NCBI RefSeq assembly: GCF_002706745.1
Contig: NZ_CP017702.1
Location: 1,116,001-1,180,000 of the forward strand
Direction: 5' to 3'
From: Companilactobacillus farciminis KCTC 3681 = DSM 20184
Lineage (GTDB): Bacteria; Bacillota; Bacilli; Lactobacillales; Lactobacillaceae
DNA length: 64,000 nt
Shown piece by piece: positions 1 to 8,520 of this stretch. Position 1 is the stretch's first letter, and each line of letters begins with the position of its first letter. Below the pieces are notes generated by a model. The model was not told the origin of the DNA. It searched no databases and saw only the letters and a program-made list of their open reading frames with translations. Both the position numbers and the translations under genes were made by a program.

Positions 1-1026
1 TCTCAAGCTACAAAGCAAATTGAACAATTACGCAACAAGTTAAATGATCTTGATTCAGAAAAGAGTCAGTTAGACTTAAGCAATACTGAGGTCAAGAATC
101 GTATCAAAGAATGTCAGACTGAAATTAATGATCTGCAAGACGTTGTAGCTAAGTTAAAAGCTGAGCGTGAGAAGCAACAAGCACTATCTAGTGAATTGAA
201 TTCAAAAGCTCAACGTAATTTTGACTTGCAAAAAGCTGCCGCTGACCAGCAAGAATCACTGGCTATCCAAAATACAAAATTGTCCAATCAAATCGACAGT
301 CGTCTGGATACATTGTCACAAGATTATCAATTGACTTATGAGGCGTCACTACAAGAACTAAAACGTGGTGATTATGATCCTGAGGCTTTGAAGAAAGAAG
401 CACGCTTGCTCAAGATGGGAATTGAAGAATTGGGAACGGTCAATTTATCAGCTATTGATGACTATGACAAGGTCAAAGATCGTTACGAATTCTTAACGCA
501 ACAACAAAATGACCTTTTACAAGCTAGAAGTCAATTGTTAGATACGATGTCAGAAATGGATAAAGAAGTAACGACGAGATTTAAGAAGACTTTTGATGAG
601 GTGTCAGAAGCCTTTGAAGAGATTTTCCCAGAAATGTTTGCTGGTGGTCGTGCTAAACTAGTCCTAACTGAGCCGGATAATTTGTTAGAGTCAGGAATCG
701 AAATCATTGCTCAACCACCCGGGAAGAAATTCCAACGTTTGAGCCTTTTGTCTGGTGGGGAAAAAGCTTTGACAGCAATTACTTTGCTCTTTGCAATTAT
801 TAAAGCTAAACCAGTGCCATTCTGTATCTTAGATGAGGTTGAAGCGTCACTTGATGATGCCAATGTCTATCGATTTGCCAATTATCTAAATCAATATGAT
901 GACAACACTGAATTCATCGTCATTACTCACCGTAAAGGAACTATGATGAACGTTAACCGTTTGTATGGTGTAACTATGGAAGAATCCGGTGTTTCCAGAA
1001 TGTTGTCAGTTAAAGTTAAAGAATAG
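1..1026 (+). CDS. smc: Chromosome partition protein SMC, C-terminal part (5' end outside window)
   Basis: The reading frame is open from base 1, so this is the last 341 codons of a gene that starts upstream. The first ~120 codons are Gln/Glu/Lys-rich coiled coil, and the rest is the C-terminal ATPase head lobe. The ABC signature LSGGEKALTAI lies around residues 251-261 of this fragment, followed by Walker B CILDEVEA and a D-loop ending SLDDAN. SMC dimers with ScpA/ScpB compact and segregate the chromosome. ftsY follows after 9 bp, the usual Firmicutes order, so the two are probably cotranscribed. No defect is visible in the part present. Confidence 0.97.
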   Translation, partial: SQATKQIEQLRNKLNDLDSEKSQLDLSNTEVKNRIKECQTEINDLQDVVAKLKAEREKQQALSSELNSKAQRNFDLQKAAADQQESLAIQNTKLSNQIDSRLDTLSQDYQLTYEASLQELKRGDYDPEALKKEARLLKMGIEELGTVNLSAIDDYDKVKDRYEFLTQQQNDLLQARSQLLDTMSEMDKEVTTRFKKTFDEVSEAFEEIFPEMFAGGRAKLVLTEPDNLLESGIEIIAQPPGKKFQRLSLLSGGEKALTAITLLFAIIKAKPVPFCILDEVEASLDDANVYRFANYLNQYDDNTEFIVITHRKGTMMNVNRLYGVTMEESGVSRMLSVKVKE

Positions 1027-1035
1027 GAGAGAATA

Positions 1036-2442
1036 ATGGGATTATTTGATCGAATTAAAAAAGCCTTTACCGGCAAAGATGATTCTGAAGAAAAAGAATT
1101 AGAGAAAAAATCTTCAGAACAAGCCCCTGAATCTGACCAAAATTCAAAACCAGAACCAGCTTCTCCTGAAGAAAAAGAGTCCACACCAGAAGCTCAACCA
1201 GAGGAAGCTACTGAAGATGAATCAACAGTTGAAGAAAAGCCAGAACCAGCAGAGCCTACTGTTGAAGAACCTGAATCAAAAACGGTAGAACCAGAGCCGG
1301 AATCTGAAACTAAACCTGAGAATTCTTCTGAAACCGTTAAAGAAGAGCCAGAAAACACTCCTGAAGAATCAGCTCCAGAAGAAGTTTCTGAATCGGATGA
1401 AGAAACTGAAGAAGAAACTACTGAGCCAGTTGCTGAAGAATCTAAAGAAACTGAAGAGCCTAAAGAATCCGAAGAAACTGAAAAGCCAAAGGATGATGTC
1501 AAAGAGTATGACGAAGGCTTGAAGAAGAGTCGTAACTCCTTTAGTTCTCGTTTGAATCATTTCCTAGCTAACTTTAGAAGTGTCGATGAGGATTTCTTTG
1601 ATGATTTGGAAGAATTGTTGATTGAGTCTGATGTTGGCTATGAAACAGCTATGCGTATTTCTGATGAATTGCGTGAAGAAGTTAAGTTGGAAAATGCCAA
1701 GAAAAAATCTGATGTTTCTAACGTTATTGTGCGTAAATTAGTTGATATGTACGGTGAAGAAGGTAAGGACGAAGATAATGATTTGAAGTTCAGTACTGAC
1801 AAAACACCTACTATCTTCTTGTTCGTCGGTGTCAACGGTGCTGGTAAAACTACTACTATCGGAAAGCTTGCCCATCGTTACCAATCAGAAGGTAAGAAGG
1901 TCTTATTAGCTGCTGGTGATACGTTTAGAGCTGGAGCAATCGAACAATTGCAAGAATGGGGTAAACGTGTAAATGTTCCTGTTCAAGCAAGTAAAGCACA
2001 CACTGATCCAGCTTCGGTCGTTTATGATGCCGTTCAACGAGCAGTTAATGAGGATTTCGATATCTTGTTAGTTGATACTGCTGGACGTTTGCAAAATAAA
2101 GAAGGCTTGATGCGTGAGCTAGAAAAAATCAAGCGTGTTATTACTCGTGAATTGCCAGATGCACCACAAGAAGTCTTATTGGTACTTGACGGTTCAACTG
2201 GACAAAATGCTTTGAGTCAAGCTAAACAATTCAACGAGACGACTGATGTTTCAGGAATTGTTTTGACTAAATTGGATGGAAGTTCCCAAGGTGGGGTCGT
2301 CTTGGCAATCAGAAACGAATTGCATATTCCAGTTAAGTTAGTTGGTTTGGGAGAACAAATGGATGACTTACGTGACTTTGACCCAGAGAAGTTCATTTAT
2401 GGCCTCTTCAAAGATTTAATCGTTGGAGCCTCAAATAAGTAA
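1036..2442 (+). CDS. ftsY: Signal recognition particle receptor FtsY
   Basis: SRP receptor GTPase that docks Ffh-ribosome complexes at the membrane. The 468 aa divide into a short basic start, a very acidic Glu/Pro/Ser/Thr-rich stretch at about residues 13-155, and the NG domain. The NG domain shows the P-loop GVNGAGKT (265-272), DTAGR (347-351) and TKLD (411-414). Acidic N-terminal A domains are normal in FtsY but vary greatly in length; this one is long for a Gram-positive. An AGGAGA ribosome binding site precedes the ATG. It overlaps ylxM by one base, and with ffh nearby forms an SRP gene cluster. Confidence 0.97.
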   Translation: MGLFDRIKKAFTGKDDSEEKELEKKSSEQAPESDQNSKPEPASPEEKESTPEAQPEEATEDESTVEEKPEPAEPTVEEPESKTVEPEPESETKPENSSETVKEEPENTPEESAPEEVSESDEETEEETTEPVAEESKETEEPKESEETEKPKDDVKEYDEGLKKSRNSFSSRLNHFLANFRSVDEDFFDDLEELLIESDVGYETAMRISDELREEVKLENAKKKSDVSNVIVRKLVDMYGEEGKDEDNDLKFSTDKTPTIFLFVGVNGAGKTTTIGKLAHRYQSEGKKVLLAAGDTFRAGAIEQLQEWGKRVNVPVQASKAHTDPASVVYDAVQRAVNEDFDILLVDTAGRLQNKEGLMRELEKIKRVITRELPDAPQEVLLVLDGSTGQNALSQAKQFNETTDVSGIVLTKLDGSSQGGVVLAIRNELHIPVKLVGLGEQMDDLRDFDPEKFIYGLFKDLIVGASNK

Positions 2443-2783
2443 TGGATATTGATGAAACGACCCGAATCAATCTGCTGTATAATTTTTATCATTCGTTATT
2501 GACGAAAAAGCAAAGTCGCTATATGGATCTCTATTATGTGGAGGATTTTTCACTCAGTGAGATTTCTGAGCAGTTAGATGTTTCCAGACAAGCAGTTTTG
2601 GATAACTTGCATCGTTCCGTCAATTTGTTAGAATCATTTGAGAAAGAACTCGGATTAGTTGAGAAGACTCAAGAAATTGATGATATTTCAAAGAATCTTA
2701 GTCAATTGGTGCAAACTAAGTATGCCGATGATAAAGAATTATTAGCGTTAGTACAAAGAATTTCTAAAATAAATGAAATGTAG
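2442..2783 (+). CDS. ylxM: YlxM/p13-like helix-turn-helix protein of the SRP cluster
   Basis: Small (113 aa) sigma-70 region 4-like protein. The sequence has a typical helix-turn-helix around residues 25-60 (SLSEISEQLDVSRQAVLDNL). The family (UPF0122, YlxM) is almost always encoded between ftsY and ffh, as here. In streptococci it has been linked to modulating SRP function; its exact role in lactobacilli is not shown by the sequence. The start codon overlaps the ftsY stop (TAATG), which suggests translational coupling. Confidence 0.92.
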   Translation: MDIDETTRINLLYNFYHSLLTKKQSRYMDLYYVEDFSLSEISEQLDVSRQAVLDNLHRSVNLLESFEKELGLVEKTQEIDDISKNLSQLVQTKYADDKELLALVQRISKINEM

Positions 2784-2792
2784 GAGTAGAGT

Positions 2793-4229
2793 ATGGCTTT
2801 TGAAGGATTAAGCGAACGTTTACAAAAAGTTTTTTCTTCCTTAAAGGGAAAAGGTAAGCTTTCTGACGAAGATGTTCGTAAAGTAATGCGTGAAGTTCGA
2901 ATGGCCTTATTGGAAGCCGATGTTAATTTTGACGTCGTTAAGACTTTCGTTAAGACTGTCCGTGAACGTGCCTTAGGCGCAGAAGTAATGGAAAGTTTGA
3001 CTCCTTCACAACAAGTTATCAAGATTGTTGATGAAGAGTTGACGAAGTTGATGGGACAAGAAGCAGTTCCATTGAATAAAGCACCGCACATTCCAACGAT
3101 TATCATGATGGTTGGTCTCCAAGGTGCTGGTAAAACTACTACAGCCGGTAAATTAGCTAATCGTTTGAAGACAAATGACAAAGCTCGTCCATTTTTCATC
3201 GCCGGAGACGTTTATCGTCCAGCTGCGATTGAACAGTTAAAGACTATCGGTCAACAATTGGACGTACCAGTTTACGATGAAGGAACAGATCACGATCCAG
3301 TTGAAATCGTTAAAAATGGTTTGGCAGTAGCGAAAGAAAATAAAAATGACTATGTAATTATTGATACGGCTGGACGTTTGGAAATCGATGAGCAGTTGAT
3401 GGAAGAACTTCAAAAGATCAAAGATTTGGCACATCCAAATGAAATCTTGTTCGTTGCTGATTCAATGACTGGTCAAGTAGCTGCTAAAGTTGCTCACGGT
3501 TTTGATGAACAACTAGATATTACCGGTGTAGTTTTGACGAAGTTGGATGGTGACACTCGTGGTGGTGCTGCACTTTCAATTCGTTCCGTTACTGGTAAGC
3601 CAATCAAGTTCATCGGACAAGGTGAAAAACTCGATCAATTAGATGTTTTCCATCCTGATCGTATGGCCAACAGAATCCTAGGTATGGGTGACATGTTGAC
3701 CTTGATTGAAAAAGCCCAAACTGATTACAACGAAGAGCAAGCTAAGCAAGTTGCCGAAAAGATTCGTGAAAATAGTTTTGATTTCAACGACTTTATCGAT
3801 CAAATGGATCAAATTCAAAAGATGGGTCCTTTGGATGAATTGATGAAGATGATTCCAGGAATGGCTAATAATCCTGCTTTAGCTAATATCAATATTGGTG
3901 AAAAGGATATTGCCCACTTAAAGGCTATCGTCTATTCAATGACACCTAAGGAACGTGAAGATCCAGACCTTTTGAATCCTTCACGTCGTCGTAGAATTGC
4001 CGCTGGTTCTGGTCAAAGCGTGCAAAACGTTAACCGTATGATCAAGCAATTCAAGCAATCCCGTGACATGATGAATAAGATGAGTAAAGGTAACATGGCC
4101 GGAATGGAACAATTGATGGGTAATGGAGTTCAAGGTCGTCTAGGTAAGATGGCTATGAAATCAATGGTCCGTCGTAATAAAAAGAATAAGAAGAAGCGCT
4201 TAAAGAAAATCAAACGTTTCAAATCATAA
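2793..4229 (+). CDS. ffh: Signal recognition particle protein Ffh (SRP54)
   Basis: GTPase and signal-sequence-binding subunit of SRP, acting with the 4.5S/6S RNA (not in this window) and FtsY in cotranslational membrane targeting. The 478 aa show an N domain, the G domain with GLQGAGKT (about 108-115), DTAGR (191-195) and TKLDGD (249-254), then a methionine-rich M domain from about residue 300, ending in a very basic Lys/Arg tail. Ribosome binding site AGGAG is 8 bp before the ATG. A strong terminator begins immediately after the stop codon. Confidence 0.97.
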   Translation: MAFEGLSERLQKVFSSLKGKGKLSDEDVRKVMREVRMALLEADVNFDVVKTFVKTVRERALGAEVMESLTPSQQVIKIVDEELTKLMGQEAVPLNKAPHIPTIIMMVGLQGAGKTTTAGKLANRLKTNDKARPFFIAGDVYRPAAIEQLKTIGQQLDVPVYDEGTDHDPVEIVKNGLAVAKENKNDYVIIDTAGRLEIDEQLMEELQKIKDLAHPNEILFVADSMTGQVAAKVAHGFDEQLDITGVVLTKLDGDTRGGAALSIRSVTGKPIKFIGQGEKLDQLDVFHPDRMANRILGMGDMLTLIEKAQTDYNEEQAKQVAEKIRENSFDFNDFIDQMDQIQKMGPLDELMKMIPGMANNPALANINIGEKDIAHLKAIVYSMTPKEREDPDLLNPSRRRRIAAGSGQSVQNVNRMIKQFKQSRDMMNKMSKGNMAGMEQLMGNGVQGRLGKMAMKSMVRRNKKNKKKRLKKIKRFKS

Positions 4230-4277
4230 AAAAAATAGATGCTGTCAAGAAAAAAACTTTACAGCATCTATTTTTTT
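4230..4277 (+). terminator. Intrinsic terminator after ffh
   Basis: A-rich left arm and U-rich right arm form a 16-bp perfect inverted repeat (left 4230-4245, right 4261-4276) around a 15-nt loop, starting directly at the ffh stop codon. It would end the ftsY-ylxM-ffh transcript. Its right arm doubles as the spacer of the rpsP promoter. Confidence 0.9.
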
Positions 4278-4286
4278 GTGTATACT
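4258..4286 (+). promoter_or_regulatory. Promoter of rpsP, interleaved with the ffh terminator
   Basis: -35 TTTACA (4258-4263), 17-bp spacer, -10 TATACT (4281-4286). The -35 straddles the loop and right arm of the ffh terminator. The predicted start near 4293 leaves a leader of only about 27 nt before the rpsP ATG. Confidence 0.7.
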
Positions 4287-4319
4287 AACAAAGTTAAGTA
4301 TTTAGGAGGAAACAAACAT

Positions 4320-4592
4320 ATGTCAGTTAAAATCAGAATGAAACGTATGGGTAGTAAGTTAAGACCATTTTACAGATTGGTAGTTGCAGATTCACGTTCA
4401 CCACGTGATGGTCGCTTTATCGAACAAGTTGGTTACTACAACCCAATTTCACAACCAGAAGAAATCAAGTTGGATGATGACAAGATCGTTGAATGGTTAA
4501 ACAAAGGTGCACAACCTTCAGATACTGTTCGTCACTTGTTGAAACAACACGGAATTATGCAAAAGTTCCACGAAAGCAAATTTACAAAATAG
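4320..4592 (+). CDS. rpsP: 30S ribosomal protein S16
   Basis: 90 aa with the S16 signature start ([24 protein letters not shown]) and [17 protein letters not shown] 5' in-frame extension to 4239 runs through the ffh terminator and is not coding. The ATG at 4320 has AGGAGG at 4304-4309, so it is the real start. S16 binds 16S rRNA early in 30S assembly. It heads the rpsP-rimM-trmD cluster. The small KH-domain gene (ylqC/khpA) often found between rpsP and rimM in Firmicutes is absent here. Confidence 0.97.
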   Translation: MSVKIRMKRMGSKLRPFYRLVVADSRSPRDGRFIEQVGYYNPISQPEEIKLDDDKIVEWLNKGAQPSDTVRHLLKQHGIMQKFHESKFTK

Positions 4593-4601
4593 TAATTTTT
4601 A

Positions 4602-4636
4602 ATGGGACCAGACAATTGTCGTGGTTCCATTTTTAT
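4602..4636 (+). terminator. Terminator-like hairpin between rpsP and rimM
   Basis: ATGGGACCA (4602-4610) pairs with TGGTTCCAT (4622-4630), including one G-U, and is followed by a T run. The loop holds the palindrome GACAATTGTC (4611-4620). It could be a partial terminator that lowers rimM-trmD relative to rpsP, or an RNA processing site. No promoter was seen between it and rimM. Confidence 0.55.
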
Positions 4637-4649
4637 TCACGGAGGAAAA

Positions 4650-5156
4650 ATGACTGAAAAATTATATCGTGTTGGTACTATCGTAAATACTCATGGTATT
4701 AAAGGTGAATTGCGAGTAATTCCCATTACCGATTTTCCTAAGGACCGTTTTAAGTCAGGCGCAAAATTGTTTTTGAAAGATAAAACAGAATTTGTCGTTG
4801 AATCATCATGTCCACATAAAAATTTTGTTTTAGTTAAATTAAAGGGCTATGACAATATTAATGACGTTGAAAAATTCGTTAAGTCAGAATTGTTCGCCAA
4901 CGGTGAAGAAGTAAGCGACTTAGAAGATGGCGAATTTCTTTACAGTCAGATCATTGGTTTGAATGTGATCGATAAGAATTTAGGTGAGGTTGGTAAAATC
5001 ACTGAGATCATCGAATTAGGTTCCAACGATGTTTGGGTCGTCAAGAGTCCAAAGTATAAGGAAATTTTGTTGCCTTATATCGATGATGTAATTAAGGAAG
5101 TTGACCTTGAAAATAAAGAGGTCAAAGTTGAAATACCGGATGGGTTGATAGATTAA
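4650..5156 (+). CDS. rimM: Ribosome maturation factor RimM
   Basis: 168 aa 16S rRNA processing factor that binds S19 and helps mature the 30S head. The N-terminal RimM barrel has the family pattern [16 protein letters not shown], and the C-terminal half is a PRC-barrel (about 95-165). The ATG at 4650 is chosen because GGAGG lies at 4641-4645; an upstream in-frame start at 4602 would fall inside a hairpin. The stop overlaps the trmD start by one base, consistent with coupled translation. Confidence 0.95.
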   Translation: MTEKLYRVGTIVNTHGIKGELRVIPITDFPKDRFKSGAKLFLKDKTEFVVESSCPHKNFVLVKLKGYDNINDVEKFVKSELFANGEEVSDLEDGEFLYSQIIGLNVIDKNLGEVGKITEIIELGSNDVWVVKSPKYKEILLPYIDDVIKEVDLENKEVKVEIPDGLID

Positions 5157-5884
5157 TGGATATTACAATTTTAAGTATTTTTCCAAAAATGTTTCAGGCA
5201 CTAAATGAGTCATTGATTGGAAAAGCACAAGAAAAAGAACTCGTAAATATTGATGTTGTCGATTTTCGTGACTTTACTACTAATAAGCAAAACCACGTTG
5301 ACGACGCGCCATATGGCGGTGGAGCTGGGATGCTTTTGCAAGCTCAACCGATTTACGACGCAATGGATTATGTTGAAAAGAAAAAGCCGGGTAAAAAGAG
5401 AGTTGTCTTATTAGATCCGGCTGGTAAAACTTTCAACACTAAGATGGCCAAAGATTTTGCTAAAGAGGATCAATTGGTATTCATCTGTGGACATTACGAA
5501 GGTTTTGATGAGCGTGTTAAAGATTTGGTGACCGATGAAGTGTCAATCGGCGATTATATTTTGACGGGTGGCGAGTTGCCAACGATGAGTATGATCGATG
5601 CGACGTTACGGTTCGTGCCAGGCGTATTAGGGAATTCATTTTCAGCTGAAGAGGAATCTTTCTCAAACAACTTGTTAGAATATCCTCAATACTCACGTCC
5701 GGCCGATTTTCGAGGCAAAAAAGTTCCTGACGTGTTAATCAGTGGGGACCATGAAAAAATCCGTCTCTGGCGTTTAGAACAAGCCTTGAAGAAGACTTTG
5801 GAGCGTCGTCCCGATTTATTGGAGCATGCTTCGTTGACTGACGAAGAAAAGAAGCTTTTACGTAAAATTCGTCAAAATAATTAG
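5156..5884 (+). CDS. trmD: tRNA (guanine-37-N1)-methyltransferase TrmD
   Basis: 242 aa SPOUT-class enzyme that makes m1G37 in tRNAs with G36, preventing +1 frameshifting; uses S-adenosylmethionine. The trefoil-knot region is clear: [13 protein letters not shown] followed by [15 protein letters not shown]. The early motif [17 protein letters not shown] is also canonical. Length is typical. It is the last gene before the separately promoted rplS. Confidence 0.97.
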   Translation: MDITILSIFPKMFQALNESLIGKAQEKELVNIDVVDFRDFTTNKQNHVDDAPYGGGAGMLLQAQPIYDAMDYVEKKKPGKKRVVLLDPAGKTFNTKMAKDFAKEDQLVFICGHYEGFDERVKDLVTDEVSIGDYILTGGELPTMSMIDATLRFVPGVLGNSFSAEEESFSNNLLEYPQYSRPADFRGKKVPDVLISGDHEKIRLWRLEQALKKTLERRPDLLEHASLTDEEKKLLRKIRQNN

Positions 5885-5913
5885 TTTACAATTAAGTTCA
5901 AATAAAGTATCAT
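5885..5913 (+). promoter_or_regulatory. Promoter of rplS
   Basis: TTTACA (5885-5890), 17-bp spacer, TATCAT (5908-5913), directly after the trmD stop. It would start transcription near 5920 and give rplS its own leader RNA of about 78 nt. Confidence 0.6.
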
Positions 5914-5990
5914 ATTAAGAGTGTTTGAACGCACATATTAACGATATTCCGCTGTATGTCCGAGATATATAAGAGTGTCGGTAGGGAGAA
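5914..5990 (+). promoter_or_regulatory. Candidate L19 ribosomal-protein leader
   Basis: Non-coding 5' region of rplS lying between its promoter and its ribosome binding site AGGGAG (5983-5988). In Bacillota the rplS mRNA often carries a structured leader (Rfam L19_leader) that is thought to bind L19. The position fits and the region contains several short complementary segments, but the identification rests mainly on context; a covariance-model search would decide it. Confidence 0.5.
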
Positions 5991-5997
5991 ATTATTT

Positions 5998-6351
5998 ATG
6001 AATAAATTAATTCAAGATATTACTAAAGAACAATTACGTTCTGATATTCCTGACTTCCGTAGTGGTGACACTATTCGTGTACATGCTAAGGTTGTTGAAG
6101 GATCACGTGAACGTGTTCAATTATTCGAAGGTGTCGTAATCAAGAGACATGGTTCAGGAATCAGTGCAACATATACTGTTCGTAAGATCAGTAATGGTGT
6201 TGGTGTTGAAAGAACATTCCCATTGAACACACCTCGTGTTGAACAAATCGAAGTTATCAGACATGGTCGTGTACGTCGTAGCAAGCTTTACTACCTACGT
6301 GCTCGTACAGGTAAGGCTGCTCGTATTAAAGAACGTCGTCGTGACATCTAA
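5998..6351 (+). CDS. rplS: 50S ribosomal protein L19
   Basis: 117 aa, at the 30S-50S interface. Family motifs [26 protein letters not shown] and the C-terminal basic [21 protein letters not shown] are present. The ATG at 5998 is preceded by AGGGAG at 5983-5988; an in-frame ATG at 5956 lies in the leader and has no ribosome binding site. A strong bidirectional terminator follows. Confidence 0.97.
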   Translation: MNKLIQDITKEQLRSDIPDFRSGDTIRVHAKVVEGSRERVQLFEGVVIKRHGSGISATYTVRKISNGVGVERTFPLNTPRVEQIEVIRHGRVRRSKLYYLRARTGKAARIKERRRDI

Positions 6352-6382
6352 TTTAATGCAAACAGTGAAGTTAAACTTCTAA

Positions 6383-6418
6383 AAAATAAACCACCCGTAA
6401 AAGGTGGTTTATTTTTTT
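6383..6418. terminator. Bidirectional terminator between rplS and the rpiR-type gene
   Basis: 12-bp stem (AAATAAACCACC, 6383-6394, with its complement 6403-6414) with T runs on both strands. It ends rplS on the plus strand and the converging regulator gene on the minus strand, whose stop codon lies inside it. Confidence 0.9.
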
Positions 6419-7278
6419 TGCCCTGAAAATCTAGAATCGGAGAAAAGTTTTTCCGAAGCTAAGCGATGTCGTTGATTGTCATCGTAGTTGGCGACAAATA
6501 GTCCTGAATATAATGTGTTTAAAACGTAATCGATAGCCGCACTTGAAGCAAAAGGTGAGATTTTGTCAGTCGAGCTTTCAGAATCATTGACGGGAATGAT
6601 TAAATCACTGAGCTGAGCAATTTTGGAGTTTTTGTTGGCGGTAATGGCAATGATGCAACAGCCGTTGAGCCGTAGGATTTTTGTCATTTGGTAGGTACTT
6701 TTCGTTTGACCACTGTAAGAAATTACGATAGCACAGTCTTCTTTTTGAAAGTTAGCAGCCAAGAAATTGCTCTCTTCAACTAAAGTTGGCAATTGGGCGT
6801 GGAAGTTGATCTTCATCAGTTTATTTTGGAAGCTCAAGGCTGAAATATAAGTATCGCCGTAAGCAAAAATGCCTAAATTTTTAGCCTTTAAAATCAATCG
6901 GATAGCTTTTTCCAAAGTAGAATTGTCCAAAAGTTCACTCGTCTGTTTGATCGATGTTTCCATAACATTAGCAATCTTTTGCGCGATTTCTTTGTTGGAA
7001 TCATCTTCAGTAAAGGGGAAGTCCGGATCAATAGTAGAAATGTCGTCGTAGTGTTTTTGTAATTCAGCTGATAATTTGATTTTGAAATCCTTAAAACCCT
7101 TTAAGCCAATTTTTCGACATAGTCTGACGACCGTGGAAGTTGAACTGAAGGTATTGGTAGCTAGTTTTTGAATCGATAAATTTAAAACCGCTTCTTTATT
7201 CTTCAAAATATATTCGGCCAAGTCTTTTTCAGAACCGTTGAAATTGTTTTGAGCTTTTAGTTGGTTAATAATTGTCAT
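6409..7278 (-). CDS. MurR/RpiR family transcriptional regulator
   Basis: 289 aa with the two-domain RpiR layout. An N-terminal helix-turn-helix (about 1-77, including ATNTFSSTSTVVRLCRKIG) precedes a SIS sugar-phosphate-binding domain (about 115-255, with FAYGDTYISAL and VISYSGQTKST). Such proteins sense phosphosugars and control sugar-acid, amino-sugar or polyol genes. It is divergent from a Gfo/Idh/MocA oxidoreductase with a 127-bp shared intergenic region, so that gene is the likely target. The specific effector cannot be read from the sequence. RBS AGGTGA precedes the ATG. Confidence 0.88.
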   Translation of the reverse strand: MTIINQLKAQNNFNGSEKDLAEYILKNKEAVLNLSIQKLATNTFSSTSTVVRLCRKIGLKGFKDFKIKLSAELQKHYDDISTIDPDFPFTEDDSNKEIAQKIANVMETSIKQTSELLDNSTLEKAIRLILKAKNLGIFAYGDTYISALSFQNKLMKINFHAQLPTLVEESNFLAANFQKEDCAIVISYSGQTKSTYQMTKILRLNGCCIIAITANKNSKIAQLSDLIIPVNDSESSTDKISPFASSAAIDYVLNTLYSGLFVANYDDNQRHRLASEKLFSDSRFSGQKK

Positions 7279-7405
7279 AATGTTTCACCTAATTTGTTTT
7301 CGATATTAAAATAATTGGAATATTTTTACCATTTCGTATATATTACATTATTACTTAATAAGTCGTGGTTCAATGGAGTTGATAAAAGATTTGGAGGTAT
7401 AGAAA

Positions 7406-8389
7406 ATGAAATTAGCAATTATTGGTTCAGGTAATATCGTACATGACTTTTTGACGATTACCAAGGATCTAAAAGAAACACAATTAACAGCCATTATCGG
7501 TACGAATAGAAGCATTGATACTTTGAAACAATTGCAGAGTGAATACCATATTGGGCAAGTCTTTACTGACTTTGACGAGGCTTTAAAGAAGAGCGATTTT
7601 GATACTGTGTACGTTGCTGTTCCTAATTTCTTGCATTATCAATTTGCCAAGAAAGCTTTGGAGAATGGAAAAAATGTCATTTCAGAAAAACCTTTCACAG
7701 TTAAATATGAAGAATTCGAAGATTTGAAAAAGATTGCTTTAGAGAAGCATTTGATCTTACTAGAAGCAATTACAACTCAATATCTACAAAACTTCCTCGA
7801 TTTAAAAAAGAAGTTGCCTGAATTGGGCGATTTGAAAATTATTGAGAGTAATTATTCACAATATTCATCTCGATATGATGCCTTTAAAGCTGGAAAAATT
7901 TTGCCAGCATTTGACCCTAAAAAAGGTGGTGGAGCCTTGATGGATCTAAATATTTATAATATTCACTTTATCGTTGGCTTGTTGGGACGTCCTAAGAAAG
8001 TAACGTATTTGCCAAACGTTGAGCGTAATATCGATACGTCAGGTATTTTGACCTTGGATTATGGGACTGTCAAAGCAGTAGCAATCGGTGCTAAAGATTC
8101 CGTTATTCCGTTTAGAAGTAGCGTTATTCAAGGTAACCATGGATCAATCGTAGTCAATGGTCCAACTAATGAAATGAAATCATTTGACATTTATGACAAT
8201 GACAAAGAATTGGTTGAAAAAATCGATCACAACGTTTATCCACATCGGATGTATCAAGAGTTCGTTGAATTTGAAAGAATCATTAGAACTAACGATTTAC
8301 AAGCAGTTCAACAACACCTTCAACACAGTGAAGATGTCATGTGGGTCGTAAAGAAAGCCTTAGAATCAGCTGATTTAAAGTTAGACTAA
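7406..8389 (+). CDS. Gfo/Idh/MocA family NAD(P)-dependent oxidoreductase
   Basis: 327 aa. The N-terminal Rossmann fold has IIGSGNI (5-11), and the catalytic-lysine motif EKP is at residues 94-96. The C-terminal half is the alpha/beta substrate domain, with KKGGGALMDLNIYNIHF containing the conserved Asp/His-type region. Family members oxidise or reduce sugars and polyols such as inositol or glucose-fructose. The substrate here is unknown. It has a ribosome binding site GGAGG before the ATG, is divergent from the RpiR-type regulator, and is followed by a long terminator hairpin. Confidence 0.88.
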   Translation: MKLAIIGSGNIVHDFLTITKDLKETQLTAIIGTNRSIDTLKQLQSEYHIGQVFTDFDEALKKSDFDTVYVAVPNFLHYQFAKKALENGKNVISEKPFTVKYEEFEDLKKIALEKHLILLEAITTQYLQNFLDLKKKLPELGDLKIIESNYSQYSSRYDAFKAGKILPAFDPKKGGGALMDLNIYNIHFIVGLLGRPKKVTYLPNVERNIDTSGILTLDYGTVKAVAIGAKDSVIPFRSSVIQGNHGSIVVNGPTNEMKSFDIYDNDKELVEKIDHNVYPHRMYQEFVEFERIIRTNDLQAVQQHLQHSEDVMWVVKKALESADLKLD

Positions 8390-8441
8390 TATCATTTACC
8401 GAGTAGGTAACGTTTTTTATTATTTATTTTATGTAATTCAA

Positions 8442-8510
8442 AAAAGCATCTACTTTGAATAGAGTGCCTATGTTACTTGCTACGCACTTATCAAAGTAGA
8501 TGCTTTTAAT
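8442..8510 (+). terminator. Long terminator hairpin after the oxidoreductase
   Basis: A 17-bp perfect stem (left 8442-8458, right 8491-8507) closes a loop that contains a second stem, AGTGC (8463-8467) with GCACT (8484-8488). It ends in TTTTAATTT. Both arms begin or end in A/T runs, so it may act in both directions. Confidence 0.8.
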
Positions 8511-8520
8511 TTATTGATAT

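Noticed and set aside
1194-1502. Antisense open frame, Ser-rich, opposite the acidic part of ftsY
   Set aside because: It mirrors Glu/Pro/Ser-rich codons of ftsY; no ribosome binding site, no recognisable protein.
4239-4319. Upstream in-frame extension of rpsP
   Set aside because: Runs through the ffh terminator and rpsP promoter; the ATG at 4320 has the ribosome binding site.
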